Positions 8,393 to 17,051 of a stretch of 64,000 nt of DNA are shown here, in pieces. Made by a program: the position numbers and the translations under genes. Origin of the DNA: Paracoccaceae bacterium (GTDB lineage Bacteria; Pseudomonadota; Alphaproteobacteria; Rhodobacterales; Rhodobacteraceae); the NCBI GenBank assembly GCA_022843025.1, contig JALHOL010000006.1, positions 308,084 through 372,083 of the forward strand, written 5' to 3'. Position 1 is the first letter of the stretch, and the number at the start of each line of letters is the position of its first letter. The notes below the pieces were generated by a model. That model saw only the letters and a list, made by a program, of their open reading frames with translations. It was not told the origin of the DNA and searched no databases.

Positions 8393-8413
8393 CGATTTTT
8401 CGCAGAAAAATCG
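8393..8413. repeat. TTCnnnGAA hairpin (single copy)
   Basis: A perfect hairpin with 9-base arms (CGATTTTTC / GAAAAATCG) and loop GCA, between infC and the MoeA-like gene. An identical copy occurs at 32836-32856, and related hairpins cluster at 19.2, 32.8 and 50.8 kb. There is no T run after it, so it is not a standard terminator. Confidence 0.8.
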
Positions 8414-8427
8414 CCCGGTCGCGCCGC

Positions 8428-9429
8428 TCAATCCGGCTCGCGCAATTGCGGGCGCAGCGGGATTTCCTTCAGCAACCCGCCCACGCCCATCGCCGCGATA
8501 TCCGCATCGCTGACCGTCAACCCACAGGCATAGCGCTCCAGCACCCAATCCGCCCCGTTCAGCGCGGGCGACCGCGCGCAGCCGGGCAGGCCGATCACAG
8601 GCCGCCCGCCTTGCCGGCCATGAAACAGCAGGTTGCCCGGATCGACCGGCATCCCGAAGCGGAAGACTTCACCCCCCGCCGCCCGCACCGCCTGCGGGGC
8701 AGTATCCATCAGATCCGATGTCGCCGACCCAGTCAGGATCAGCGCGATGTCGCCCGGCAAACCGCGCAGCGCCTGCGCGATGGCGGCTTCGTCATGCGCC
8801 ACCGTCTCCACCGCAGCCAACCGCATCCCCAGCGCGCGCAGCCGCCCTTCGATCGACCGCCGCCCTTTGGCCGCCAGCTTTGCCTCCAGCCCCGGCGCGT
8901 CGGTCAGCACCAACCCGGCATCGCGCAGTACCACGGGCCGCACGCGGATCGCCGCCCGCGTCGCTGCGCAGGCCGCCGCCAAGGCCGCCTCCTCCACCCC
9001 ATAGGCGATGATCTTGACGGTCCCCACCAGCGTGCCTGCTGTTACCCGATGAAACGGCGTCAACGTCGCCAGCGTGATCGCCGGGTGGATCAGGTTCATC
9101 CGATGGATCGCCGCCGCGTCCAACTCCACGATCCCCGGCCCCGTTGCGTTCAGGTTCACCCGGCCCGTGAAGGCCGCACTCGGCCGCAACCCCTGCCCCA
9201 CCGGGTCCGGCACCAGCGCCGCCGCAAGGCGTGCGGCTGCCGCGTCCTCGCCCACATCGCCCGCCTCCATCCGCGCCACGGTCACAAGAGCCAGCCCCGC
9301 CGCCCGCAGCGCCGCAATCTCCGCCGCGCCCAGTACAACGCCCTTGCGCAGCCGCCCGCCCGGCACCGCTTCGGAATGCGCCAACACCGCCCCCTCTGCC
9401 GCCTCCAGCGCCACCTCGCCAAAGAACAT
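8428..9429 (-). CDS. MoeA/MoCF-like molybdopterin-binding protein
   Basis: A 333-residue protein resembling the molybdopterin-binding half of Rhodobacterales proteins that often also carry a MobA/MocA-like nucleotidyltransferase half; that second half is absent here. Visible landmarks are MNLIHPAITLATL, VGTVKIIAYGV, LILTGSATSDLMDTAP (the MPT-binding loop) and GLPGCARSPALNGADWVLER. The likely role is handling molybdopterin or inserting cofactor into a xanthine/CO dehydrogenase-type enzyme. It lies two bases downstream of the XdhC/CoxF gene on the same strand, which supports joint action in Mo-cofactor maturation. No Mo-hydroxylase structural gene lies in the window. Confidence 0.82.
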   Translation of the reverse strand: MFFGEVALEAAEGAVLAHSEAVPGGRLRKGVVLGAAEIAALRAAGLALVTVARMEAGDVGEDAAAARLAAALVPDPVGQGLRPSAAFTGRVNLNATGPGIVELDAAAIHRMNLIHPAITLATLTPFHRVTAGTLVGTVKIIAYGVEEAALAAACAATRAAIRVRPVVLRDAGLVLTDAPGLEAKLAAKGRRSIEGRLRALGMRLAAVETVAHDEAAIAQALRGLPGDIALILTGSATSDLMDTAPQAVRAAGGEVFRFGMPVDPGNLLFHGRQGGRPVIGLPGCARSPALNGADWVLERYACGLTVSDADIAAMGVGGLLKEIPLRPQLREPD

Positions 9430-9431
9430 GG

Positions 9432-10433
9432 CTACCCCTTCCGCAGCCGCGTGGTCATCTGTGCCATCACCGATACGGCAATTTCCGCCGGGCTTTTCGC
9501 CCCGATATCCAGCCCCACCGGCGCATGGATGCGCGCAATCTCAGCGTCCGAGAACCCCGCCGTCGCCAACCGTTCCACCCGTTTGGCATGCGTCCGCGTC
9601 GACCCCAGACAACCAAGGTAGAAGACTTCCGATCGCAACGCGACGCGGATCGCCGGATCGTCCAGCTTGCTGTCATGCGTCAGGGTGACAATCGCCGTGC
9701 GCGCATCAGGGGCCAGCGCCTCCAACGCCTCATCCGGCCAATCCTCGACGATCCGTTCCCCCGGAAACCGCGCCGCCGATCCAAAGGCAGACCGGGGGTC
9801 GATCACCGTGCAGTCATAGCCACAGATGCGCGCCACCTGCAAAAGCGCCTGCGCGATATGCACCGCCCCCACCACGATCAGGCGCAGGGGCGGGTTGTGG
9901 ATGGCGATGAACCGCCCGTCCTCTTCCATCCCCGAACTGTCCGCGCGAAAGCGCGCATCCACCGCCGCCTCATCGCCGGGCCGGATCAGCGCGCGCGTCC
10001 ACCCCTCGGTCTGCACGGCCACGGCAACCGCTTGCCGCGCCGCCCGTGCCGCAACCAGCCCCTCCAGCACCACCTCGGGCAGCGCCTCCGCCCCTTCGCC
10101 GATAGGCTCCACCAGCACCCGGATTGTGCCGCCACAGGCCAGCCCCACGGCAAAGGCCGTCTCGTCGCTGACGCCAAAGGTCATCACCCGCGACTTGCGG
10201 TCCGCCAGTGCCTCCATCGCCTCGGTCACCACCGCACCTTCGACGCAGCCGCCCGATACCGACCCCATGATCTCGCCCGCGCCGGAAATCGCCAATTGGC
10301 TGCCCGCCTGTCGCGGGGCCGATCCCCAGGTTTCGATCACCGTGGCCAGCACCGCCCCACGCCCGTCGCGGTGCCAAGCAAGGGCGATCTCCGGGATGCT
10401 GTCATGTTCGCTGCGCGCGCTCTGTTCGGTCAT
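9432..10433 (-). CDS. XdhC/CoxF family Mo-hydroxylase maturation factor
   Basis: XdhC-family proteins bind the molybdenum cofactor, assist its sulfuration and hand it to xanthine or CO dehydrogenases. The 333-residue protein shows the N-terminal XdhC/CoxI pattern (TWGSAPRQAGSQLAI, GSVSGGCVEGAV, GLACGGTIRV) and the C-terminal Rossmann domain (LIVVGAVHIAQAL, CTVIDPRSAF, YLGCLGSTRTHAKR). The Rossmann loop reads GAVHIAQ rather than the commoner GAGHIGR. ATG 10433 is preferred over 10445 because GGAGG lies 5 bases before it. Its MoeA-like neighbour follows at once; CoxE- and CoxD-type genes lie upstream on the same strand. Confidence 0.9.
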   Translation of the reverse strand: MTEQSARSEHDSIPEIALAWHRDGRGAVLATVIETWGSAPRQAGSQLAISGAGEIMGSVSGGCVEGAVVTEAMEALADRKSRVMTFGVSDETAFAVGLACGGTIRVLVEPIGEGAEALPEVVLEGLVAARAARQAVAVAVQTEGWTRALIRPGDEAAVDARFRADSSGMEEDGRFIAIHNPPLRLIVVGAVHIAQALLQVARICGYDCTVIDPRSAFGSAARFPGERIVEDWPDEALEALAPDARTAIVTLTHDSKLDDPAIRVALRSEVFYLGCLGSTRTHAKRVERLATAGFSDAEIARIHAPVGLDIGAKSPAEIAVSVMAQMTTRLRKG

Positions 10434-10508
10434 CGGCCCCTCCATCGGTGCCGATCATGCGCTGCCCGCGCCGCCCGCGCCACTGGCAAAAGGTGCCGAG
10501 GGCAGGCT

Positions 10509-11078
10509 TCAGGGCCGCAGGGCCGCCCGCAGGTCCTGCCCCATCGACGGCTGCGCCCAGTTGCCCTGATCGGCGGCGATTTCCGGCATGCCCCGCTCTA
10601 CGGAAGCAACGCCTTCACAGGGCAGGTTTTCCGCCATCAGCAGACAGGGGCTGCGGGTCACCACCGCATGATAGCTGACCGGCCGCGCCGACAGGTCAAT
10701 CTGCGCCAGTTGCGGGGCAAGGCTTGCCGCCGTCACCATCACCCCCGGCCTGCCTGGATGCACCATCATCCGGTTCTGCTGGGTCAGATAAAGGTCGCGG
10801 CGTGGCTTGCCGGGGCCAAAGGCGTTGGCCGCGATAACGACAGGATGGCGCGGATCGGCGGCCCATCCCGGTTCTGGGCGCATGTCCCAACTTCCCTGCC
10901 ACAGCACGAAATGCGGCCGCCCGTCCGGGTCCAGCACGGCTTCGCCGGGTTCGATCTCCTCAACGGGTGTCGGGCCATCAGCGGTCAGCAATCGCGTGCC
11001 GCGCCGGAACCCCCGCACAGGGCTGGGGGCGGGCTGACCAAAGGGAAAAAGGGGCGGGACAGGATCCATGCAGGGCAT
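10509..11078 (-). CDS. Hint-fold domain protein with altered catalytic position
   Basis: A 189-residue protein with the start of a Hint (hedgehog/intein) domain: GTRLLTADGPTPVEEIEPGEAVLDPDG matches the block that normally follows the self-splicing cysteine, and a long family-like remainder follows (RHPVVIAANAFGPG, YLTQQNRMM, SYHAVVTR). In relatives with CFTxGT the first residue is the catalytic Cys; here the sequence is GFRRGT, so no nucleophile is present at that point. Autoprocessing is therefore doubtful. Such standalone Hint_2 proteins are common in Rhodobacterales and are of unknown role. Start may instead be ATG 11069. Confidence 0.7.
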   Translation of the reverse strand: MPCMDPVPPLFPFGQPAPSPVRGFRRGTRLLTADGPTPVEEIEPGEAVLDPDGRPHFVLWQGSWDMRPEPGWAADPRHPVVIAANAFGPGKPRRDLYLTQQNRMMVHPGRPGVMVTAASLAPQLAQIDLSARPVSYHAVVTRSPCLLMAENLPCEGVASVERGMPEIAADQGNWAQPSMGQDLRAALRP

Positions 11079-11154
11079 AACGACCGGATCGCTGGAATGT
11101 ATAGGTCGCGCCCCGCAACGCCTTCCTAGCCGGATCTCACACTACGCTTCGAAC

Positions 11155-11189
11155 GAAAAAAGGGCCGTGGGTCATCACACCCACGGCCC
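11155..11189 (-). terminator. intrinsic terminator after the OmpA-type gene
   Basis: A perfect 11-base stem (GGGCCGTGGGT at 11162-11172 with 11179-11189) with a 6-base loop lies 24 bases past the stop of the leftward OmpA gene. On the minus strand it is followed by a run of seven T residues. Confidence 0.9.
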
Positions 11190-11213
11190 CCTATCACGAT
11201 CCGGCTGATCCTG

Positions 11214-13337
11214 TTACTGGATCTGCGCGCTGCGCAGTAGCGGGGTGATCACCCGCACCGCCACGCGGCGGTTCTGCCGTTCAGCCTCTGCCGTCTTGAT
11301 CCGCAGGTCCGATTCGCCATAGCCCTGCACGACAATGTTTTCCGGCGGAACATCGAAGTATTCCGTCAGCGCCAGAGCCACGCTTTCCGCCCGCCGATCC
11401 GACAACGTCAGGTTCAACTGCGCAGGTCCGACAGCATCGGTGTGACCCTCGATCAGGAAGATCTCGTTCGGGTTCTCATCGATCATCGACTGCATGAACC
11501 GCCCGAGCGAGGCCAGCGATTCCGCCTGCCCTGCCTTGATCGCCGCCGAGCCGCTGTCGAAGGTGATCGTGTTCACGTCCACCGTCGCGGCCAACTGGCG
11601 CACCTGCGGGATATCGCGGATCTGGCGCAGGCTAAAGCTGCGACCCACTTCCTTGGTATCCAGTGCCGCCATACGGGCACGCAGCAGGGCGTCTTCCTCA
11701 GATGTCGACAGGCTGATCACCCGGCCACGCGGTGCGGGCAGCGTCGCCACGTCGATCCGCTCTTCCGGATAGAGGTCGTCGATCAGCACGATCTCGCGGC
11801 CCAACTCATCATAGGTGGCCCGGCGCAGCACACGGCCGGTCGCATCGCGGATGGTCACGATCTGCGTGCCGTCCCCGCGCTCCACGATCGTGCGGGTCGA
11901 TCCGTCACGGAAACTTTCGGTCCGCACATTCGAACCCGGACGGCGCAGCAGGGTGTCGTCATCACGGTACAGGTAATAGTCGCCATTCCCGCGCTGCACG
12001 ACAACGCGGTCACCGGTGTTGGACACAACCTGATCGCGGTTGGCGTTGATGATCGCCCCCACGGCCAGCGCGCCCAGCGCAACAAGGCCAAACTTCTGCA
12101 AATCGGTCAGACCGTTGTCATCATTCGATGCCGCCGCCGCCGCTGCCAGATTGGCCGATGCCGGGGCCGCAAAATCCTCGGCCGAGGTGCGGGTGGTTTC
12201 CGCCGTGATTTCCTGAACGATCACATCGGTTGCATCCGGCGCTTCGGTGATGACGACAGGCTCACCCTCGGTCACCACGACCGGAGCCAGCGCCGCTGCT
12301 TCCCCCAAGGCCGCCGGGTCCACACCTTCAGGCGTCGCCAGCAATTCGCTCAGGGTTTCGACGGCCGTATCGGTCGGTGCTTCGGGTGCCGACGGATCAA
12401 CCAGAATGGCGGGATCGGTCACCGCTTCGACAACCGCCTCGGCAGGCACGTCCGCAAGCGGTTCCTCGGTCGCGGCTTCTTCGGTCACAACGCCTTCAAC
12501 CGGGGCTTCTTCCGTCACGGCTTCATCTGTCACGACACCTTCAACCGGCGCTTCTTCGGTCACGGCTTCGTCCGTCACCACACCCTCGACAGGCGCTTCT
12601 TCGGTCACGGCTTCATCCGTCACCACACCCTCAACCGGGGCTTCTTCGGTCACGGCCTCTTCAGCCGCTGCTGCTGCTTCAGCTTCAGCTTCTGCTGCTG
12701 CTTCGGCTTCGACAGCTGCTGCAGCCGCCGCCTCTGCTTCGGCTTGTGCTGCCGCTTCCGCCTCTGCTGCTGCGGCCGCATCGGCTTCGGCCTTCGCCGC
12801 TGCGGCATCGGCCTCAGCCTGCGCTGCCGCTGCCGCTTCTGCTTCTGCCGCCGCTGCGGCATCCGCTTCTGCCTGCGCTGCTGCGGCTGCCGCTGCCTCG
12901 GCTTCAGCCTGCGCTGCCGCTTCGGCTTCTGCGGCTGCGGCGGCTTCTGCCTCTGCCTGGGCCGCAACTTCCGCCTCTGCGGCGGCGGCTGCCTCGGCTT
13001 CCTGCTGTGCGGCGATGGCTGCTGCGGCCGCCGCTTCCGCTTCGGCCTGTGCGGCCGCTTCAGCTTCTGCTGCTGCGGCGGCCTCTGCGGCCGCGGCGGC
13101 TTCTGCTTCTGCTGCTGCGGCAGCCTCGGCCTCTGCGGCGGCGGCTGCTTCGGCTGCCAGTTGCTCCATCACTGCATTCAGATCGCAGGGCACTTCTCCC
13201 CCGGCCTGACACAGAATGGTGCCATCCTCCGCGACGATACTGCCATCCTCGGTCATGGTCTGGGCCATCAGGGGCAGCGGGCCGATCTGCATCAGCGCCA
13301 CCGACAGGGCCGTGGTCGAGATCAAAAGCCTTCTCAT
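11214..13337 (-). CDS. OmpA-family outer-membrane protein with long AEA-rich stalk
   Basis: A 707-residue exported protein. Residues 1-26 are a Sec signal peptide ending in MAQ. Residues about 60-225 are nearly pure Ala/Glu with scattered Asp, Gln and Lys (an expected long helix). Residues 227-286 are four 15-residue repeats of EAVTEEAPVEGVVTD type. A single hydrophobic stretch (LQKFGLVALGALAVGAII) lies near residue 415, and a C-terminal OmpA peptidoglycan-binding domain starts near 590 (TITFDSGSAAIKAG, IEGHTDAVG, LSDRRAESV, GYGESDLR, NRRVAVRV). It probably tethers the envelope to peptidoglycan. The central hydrophobic segment and length are unlike classic OmpA. It has its own terminator. Confidence 0.88.
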   Translation of the reverse strand: MRRLLISTTALSVALMQIGPLPLMAQTMTEDGSIVAEDGTILCQAGGEVPCDLNAVMEQLAAEAAAAAEAEAAAAAEAEAAAAAEAAAAAEAEAAAQAEAEAAAAAAIAAQQEAEAAAAAEAEVAAQAEAEAAAAAEAEAAAQAEAEAAAAAAAQAEADAAAAAEAEAAAAAQAEADAAAAKAEADAAAAAEAEAAAQAEAEAAAAAAVEAEAAAEAEAEAAAAAEEAVTEEAPVEGVVTDEAVTEEAPVEGVVTDEAVTEEAPVEGVVTDEAVTEEAPVEGVVTEEAATEEPLADVPAEAVVEAVTDPAILVDPSAPEAPTDTAVETLSELLATPEGVDPAALGEAAALAPVVVTEGEPVVITEAPDATDVIVQEITAETTRTSAEDFAAPASANLAAAAAASNDDNGLTDLQKFGLVALGALAVGAIINANRDQVVSNTGDRVVVQRGNGDYYLYRDDDTLLRRPGSNVRTESFRDGSTRTIVERGDGTQIVTIRDATGRVLRRATYDELGREIVLIDDLYPEERIDVATLPAPRGRVISLSTSEEDALLRARMAALDTKEVGRSFSLRQIRDIPQVRQLAATVDVNTITFDSGSAAIKAGQAESLASLGRFMQSMIDENPNEIFLIEGHTDAVGPAQLNLTLSDRRAESVALALTEYFDVPPENIVVQGYGESDLRIKTAEAERQNRRVAVRVITPLLRSAQIQ
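12480..12659 (-). repeat. four tandem 45-base coding repeats in the OmpA gene
   Basis: Units at 12659-12615, 12614-12570, 12569-12525 and 12524-12480 each encode EAVTEEAPVEGVVT plus D or E. They differ mostly at synonymous positions, so they are not a fresh duplication, yet the protein text is kept almost unchanged. Confidence 0.9.
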
Positions 13338-13458
13338 CCGAATATCCTTCCAATTGATGCACCCTGCGTATGGGCGCAGCTTGGCCCAGATGACTGTCTT
13401 TGGCGCTGATATGCGATATCATGGATGCCGAATTACCTATCAATCGGCAGTCAGCCGC

Positions 13459-14721
13459 CTAATCCGCGCCCATCATGGCCAGAAGGCGCGCCTTTTCCCC
13501 TGAATCCCGCGCCTCGGAAATCGCCTGCCCCAAAGCCTCAAGCGAGGCGATGGAATGGCCTGCGCGGAAACTGTCCACATGCGGCAGCATCGCGCGGATG
13601 CCGCTGGCCTTTGGCGCGAAACCCTCCCACCGAAGCAAGGGGTTCAGCCAGATCAGACGACGGCAGGACAAATGCAGCCGCTCCATTTCCGCCGCCAGCG
13701 CGCCAGTGTCATCGCGGTCCAGCCCGTCGGTGATCAAAAGAACCACCGCCCCCTGCCCCAGTACCCGGCGCGACCAGTCGCGATTGAACCCGCGCAGGCA
13801 GGTGCCGATCCGCGTGCCACCCGACCAATCCTGCGCCTCGGCCCCCGCCGCCTTGAGCGCGGCATCGACATCGCGATTCTTCAGATGCCGGGTGATGTTG
13901 GTCAGCCGCGTGCCAAAGGTGAAGGCATGCACCTTGGCCCAGCCCTGCCCTTTGCGGTTGGCAACCGCGTGCACGAAATGCAGCACCAGCCGCGAATACT
14001 GGCTCATCGACCCGGAAATGTCGCACAGCACCACCAGATTGGGCCAGCGCATCCCCGGTGATTTCGTCGAAAGGCGCGTCACCTCGCCCCCCTGCCGCAG
14101 CGCCGCGCGCAGGGTGCGCCGCCCGTCGATCCGCCGCCCGGCCAGATCGCCCACCATCCGCCGCGTCAGCAAGGGCCGCACGGGCAGCGCAAGGCGGGAC
14201 AGCATCCGTTTAGCCTCGGCCACTTCGGCCAGGCTCATCTGTTCGAAATCCAGCGTCTTGAGCCGCTCCTCATGCGACATGGTCGCCGATGCGTCGATAT
14301 CGACCCGGTCCTCGCCCTCTGGCGCGTCCGGGTTGCGGGCGGGCATGTCGATGCCCTTGCCATCCAACAGCGCCTCTGCCGCGCGCTTTTCCGCGGCGTC
14401 GGCAAGACGGTCCTCCTGCACCCCACGCACGGCGGGCAGCAGCAGCGTCATCATCTGTTCCAGAAACTGCGGATCGCGCCAGTATAGGCGGAACACCTGA
14501 TCATAGACCGCCCGCTGTTCCGGGCGGCTGACGAAACAAGCATGCAGCGTCCAGTAGAAATCAACCCGTTCGGTGAACCCCGCCACCTCGACCGCGCGGA
14601 TCGCATCGATCACCCGCCCCGGCCCGATGGGCAACCCCGCCCGGCGCAGGGCGCGGGCAAAATGCGCGATGTTATGCGACAGCTTGCCCTCATCGGGCAG
14701 TGTCAGTTCGGGCAGCGTCAT
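13459..14721 (-). CDS. VWA-domain CoxE-like protein
   Basis: A 420-residue protein of the CoxE family: an N-terminal helical part (HFARALRRAGLPIGPGRVIDAI, FYWTLHACFVSRPEQRAVYD) and a C-terminal von Willebrand A domain with the MIDAS motif DISGSMS, the later threonine region (SGGTRIG) and TDGLDRDD. CoxE works with the AAA+ protein CoxD in building the active site of CO dehydrogenase-type molybdoenzymes. ATG 14721 is chosen since the longer frame is low-similarity repeat DNA. The MoxR/CoxD gene lies 85 bases upstream on the same strand, separated by a dispersed repeat. Confidence 0.9.
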   Translation of the reverse strand: MTLPELTLPDEGKLSHNIAHFARALRRAGLPIGPGRVIDAIRAVEVAGFTERVDFYWTLHACFVSRPEQRAVYDQVFRLYWRDPQFLEQMMTLLLPAVRGVQEDRLADAAEKRAAEALLDGKGIDMPARNPDAPEGEDRVDIDASATMSHEERLKTLDFEQMSLAEVAEAKRMLSRLALPVRPLLTRRMVGDLAGRRIDGRRTLRAALRQGGEVTRLSTKSPGMRWPNLVVLCDISGSMSQYSRLVLHFVHAVANRKGQGWAKVHAFTFGTRLTNITRHLKNRDVDAALKAAGAEAQDWSGGTRIGTCLRGFNRDWSRRVLGQGAVVLLITDGLDRDDTGALAAEMERLHLSCRRLIWLNPLLRWEGFAPKASGIRAMLPHVDSFRAGHSIASLEALGQAISEARDSGEKARLLAMMGAD

Positions 14722-14740
14722 GCCCGGCCCCGGCCGCGAC

Positions 14741-14790
14741 GGAGGGCTGTCTGCCCCCCGCCCCCCCCGAGGATATTTTTCCAGAGAAGA
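14741..14790. repeat. G-rich/ATATCC dispersed repeat, copy 1
   Basis: Between the MoxR and VWA genes. On the minus strand it reads TCTTCTCTGG, AAAAATATCC, a long G run, then GGGGGGCAGACAGCCCTCC-type hairpin. The copy at 22604 shares the same CAGACAG loop. Confidence 0.75.
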
Positions 14791-14806
14791 CGCCGCAAAA
14801 GCCCGG

Positions 14807-15718
14807 TCATGCAAAAACCAACCCCTGCCGCACCTCATCCAAAAGCTTCTTCGCCTCTGACCCCTGAATTTTCTGGATATCGTCCTGATACTTGAGGATT
14901 GCGCCCAGCGTATCGGCAATCACCTCGGGCGACAGCTGGATCACATCCAGCGCCAGCAGGCATTTCGCCCAGTCGATGGTTTCCGCCACACCGGGCTTCT
15001 TGAACAGATCCTCGGACCGGAGCCGCTGAACAAAAGCCACGACCTCGCGGCTCAGCCTGTCCTGCGCCTCAGGGGCGCGAGCTTGCAGGATTTCCAGTTC
15101 GCGCTCGAATCCCGGATAGTCGACCCAATGATAGAGACACCGCCGCTTCAGCGCATCATGCACCTCGCGCGTGCGGTTCGAGGTCAGGATCACGATCGGC
15201 GGTTCGGGTGCGGTGATGGTGCCCAATTCGGGGATCGTCACCTGAAAATCCGACAGCGCCTCCAGCAGAAACGCCTCGAACGGTTCATCGCTGCGGTCAA
15301 GTTCATCGATCAACAGGATCGGCGCGCCCCCGGCCTGCGGGCGCATGGCGGCCAAGAGCGGGCGTTCGATCAGATACTCTTCGGTGAACAGTTCCGCCTT
15401 CAGCGCGTCCCGGTCCGCGCCACCCCCAGCCTCGGCGGTGCGAATGGCGATCATCTGCGCGGCAAAGTTCCATTCATAGACGGCAGATGCCGCATCCATC
15501 CCCTCATGGCATTGCAGCCGGATCAGCCGCCGCCCCAGCGCCGCCGCCAGCACCTTAGCAATCTCGGTCTTGCCCACGCCTGCCTCGCCCTCCAGAAACA
15601 GGGGCCGACCCAGCTTGAGCGACAAGAACACCACCGTGGCCAGCGCGCGCGAGGCGATATAGCCTTCGCCCGCCAGCAGGGTCTGGACCGCATCGATGGA
15701 TCTGGGCAAGTCGTGCAC
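14807..15718 (-). CDS. MoxR-family AAA+ ATPase (CoxD-like)
   Basis: A 303-residue AAA+ ATPase with Walker A GEAGVGKT (44-51), Walker B ILLIDELDRSD, sensor 1 VILTSNRTREVHDALKRRC and the MoxR-type C-terminal lid. In CO dehydrogenase systems CoxD is a chaperone that, with CoxE, remodels the apoenzyme for Mo/Cu site assembly. The open frame extends far upstream, antisense to the GT2 gene; the start is taken as GTG 15718, with GGAG about 8 bases before it and the family N-terminus (DLPRSIDAVQTLL) beginning there. It is divergent from the GT2 gene. Confidence 0.9.
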   Translation of the reverse strand: MHDLPRSIDAVQTLLAGEGYIASRALATVVFLSLKLGRPLFLEGEAGVGKTEIAKVLAAALGRRLIRLQCHEGMDAASAVYEWNFAAQMIAIRTAEAGGGADRDALKAELFTEEYLIERPLLAAMRPQAGGAPILLIDELDRSDEPFEAFLLEALSDFQVTIPELGTITAPEPPIVILTSNRTREVHDALKRRCLYHWVDYPGFERELEILQARAPEAQDRLSREVVAFVQRLRSEDLFKKPGVAETIDWAKCLLALDVIQLSPEVIADTLGAILKYQDDIQKIQGSEAKKLLDEVRQGLVFA

Positions 15719-15865
15719 CGGGTTCTCCTTCCCTGCTTTGGCAAGCCATGCTTGGGCCTGCCCCGGACAAGGGTCAAGCCGCCAAAGCCCCGCATGCGAC
15801 CAATGGAGGGGGGCGGGAGAGGATGGCGTTCCCATCCCCCCACCCGCCATGCTATCGCTTGATCC

Positions 15866-16876
15866 ATGCGTGTGCTTGCCATCCTGACCGTGCGAAATGA
15901 GGGCAGTTTCCTTCTGGAATGGCTGGCCCATCACCGTGCCTGCGGGATCACCGACATCCTCGCCTTTTCCAACGATTGCACCGATGGCACGGATCTGATG
16001 CTGGACCGGTTGGCGCAAATGGGATGGCTGACCCATGTCCGGAACGATGGCCCGCATGAAAAGGGGCCGCAATGGCACGCGCTCAAGATCGCGGCGCAGC
16101 ACCCGCTGACGCAGGCGGCGGACTGGATCCTTGTCCTCGACATTGATGAATTCGTGAACATCCATGTGGGCAACCGCACCTTGCCTGCGCTGATCGCCAC
16201 CCTGCCAGAGGCGGATGCCATCACCCTGACATGGCGTATGTTCGGCAATGCGGGCGTCGTCCACCTGACCGATGCGCCGGTGACCGAAACCTTCACCCGT
16301 GCTGCGCCGGACCCGCTGGATTGGCCCTGGCGCGCGGTGATGTTCAAGACGCTCTACCGCAATGATGGCCGCTTCGGCCAACCCGGCGTCCACCGCCCAA
16401 AGGGCCAGGTGACCGACCGCCAGCGCTGGTTCGACAGCGCCGGTCGCCCCCTGCCGGGCGGGCCGCCACGCATCTTCTCGGCCCTTGGCCAGCCGCACTA
16501 TACCCTTGCCCAGCTCAACCACTATGCGCTTGGCTCGATGGAGGGGTATCTGGTCAAGGCAGACCGTGGCCGCGCCAACCGCGACGCTTCCGGCTTCGAT
16601 CTGGGGTATTGGGTCGATCGCAACCTTTGCGACGCCGAGGATCGGTCGATCCACGCGCTCGACAGCCGGGCCCTGCGCGCCGAACTGATGGCAGATCCTG
16701 TTCTTGCCCGCCTGCACGCGGCCGCCCATGATTGGCGCCGCGCGCGCTTTCTGGACCTGATGCGCGATGAAGCCTGGCGCGCATTGTTCGGGCGGCTGCT
16801 GATGACCCCGCCCACCCGTCACCTGACCGCCGAACAGGCCCGCCTCATCTGGACCCACGCCTTGCCCGGCGCTTGA
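15866..16876 (+). CDS. glycosyltransferase family 2 protein (GT92/Glyco_tranf_2_4 type)
   Basis: A 336-residue soluble GT-A protein. The N-terminus has the family lead-in LAILTVRNEGSFLLEWLAHH, then SNDCTDGTDLMLDRL, and the metal-binding DxD as VLDIDEF near residue 93. TWRMFGNAGVV and the LNHYALGSMEGYLVKADRGRAN tail are shared with two paralogues at 55.8 and 58.6 kb in this window. The acceptor is unknown; such proteins are commonly linked to exopolysaccharide or surface-sugar transfer. It faces away from the MoxR gene and lies 175 bases before a hydrolase-like gene, with no evident partner enzyme. Confidence 0.85.
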   Translation: MRVLAILTVRNEGSFLLEWLAHHRACGITDILAFSNDCTDGTDLMLDRLAQMGWLTHVRNDGPHEKGPQWHALKIAAQHPLTQAADWILVLDIDEFVNIHVGNRTLPALIATLPEADAITLTWRMFGNAGVVHLTDAPVTETFTRAAPDPLDWPWRAVMFKTLYRNDGRFGQPGVHRPKGQVTDRQRWFDSAGRPLPGGPPRIFSALGQPHYTLAQLNHYALGSMEGYLVKADRGRANRDASGFDLGYWVDRNLCDAEDRSIHALDSRALRAELMADPVLARLHAAAHDWRRARFLDLMRDEAWRALFGRLLMTPPTRHLTAEQARLIWTHALPGA

Positions 16877-17051
16877 CCCGCCGGATCGCGACAATCCGCG
16901 CAGTCCGCCACCGAACGGCTTTCCAAATGCCCCGTTCCGCGCCAGTCATGCCACAAACTTGCCGTTTGCCTTGGGTAAAATAGAACGCAAGATATGAGGC
17001 CCGAGTCCGGGACACGCCCGCGACCGATCCGAGCAGAAAAGGCAAACGCCG

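Noticed and set aside
9231..11129. A 632-residue plus-strand frame
   Set aside because: Antisense to the MoeA-like, XdhC and Hint genes; very Arg/Pro-rich with no domain.
12660..13170. Possible CRISPR-like or satellite array
   Set aside because: The periodicity comes from Ala/Glu codons in a low-complexity protein region; there are no constant repeats with unique spacers.
11442..13409. A 655-residue plus-strand frame rich in Cys, Gly and Phe
   Set aside because: Antisense image of the Ala/Glu repeats of the OmpA gene; its repeat text is only the complement of GCx/GAx codons.
15719..16894. Long N-terminal extension of the MoxR frame
   Set aside because: It is antisense to the GT2 gene; MoxR similarity begins only after GTG 15718, which has a ribosome site.
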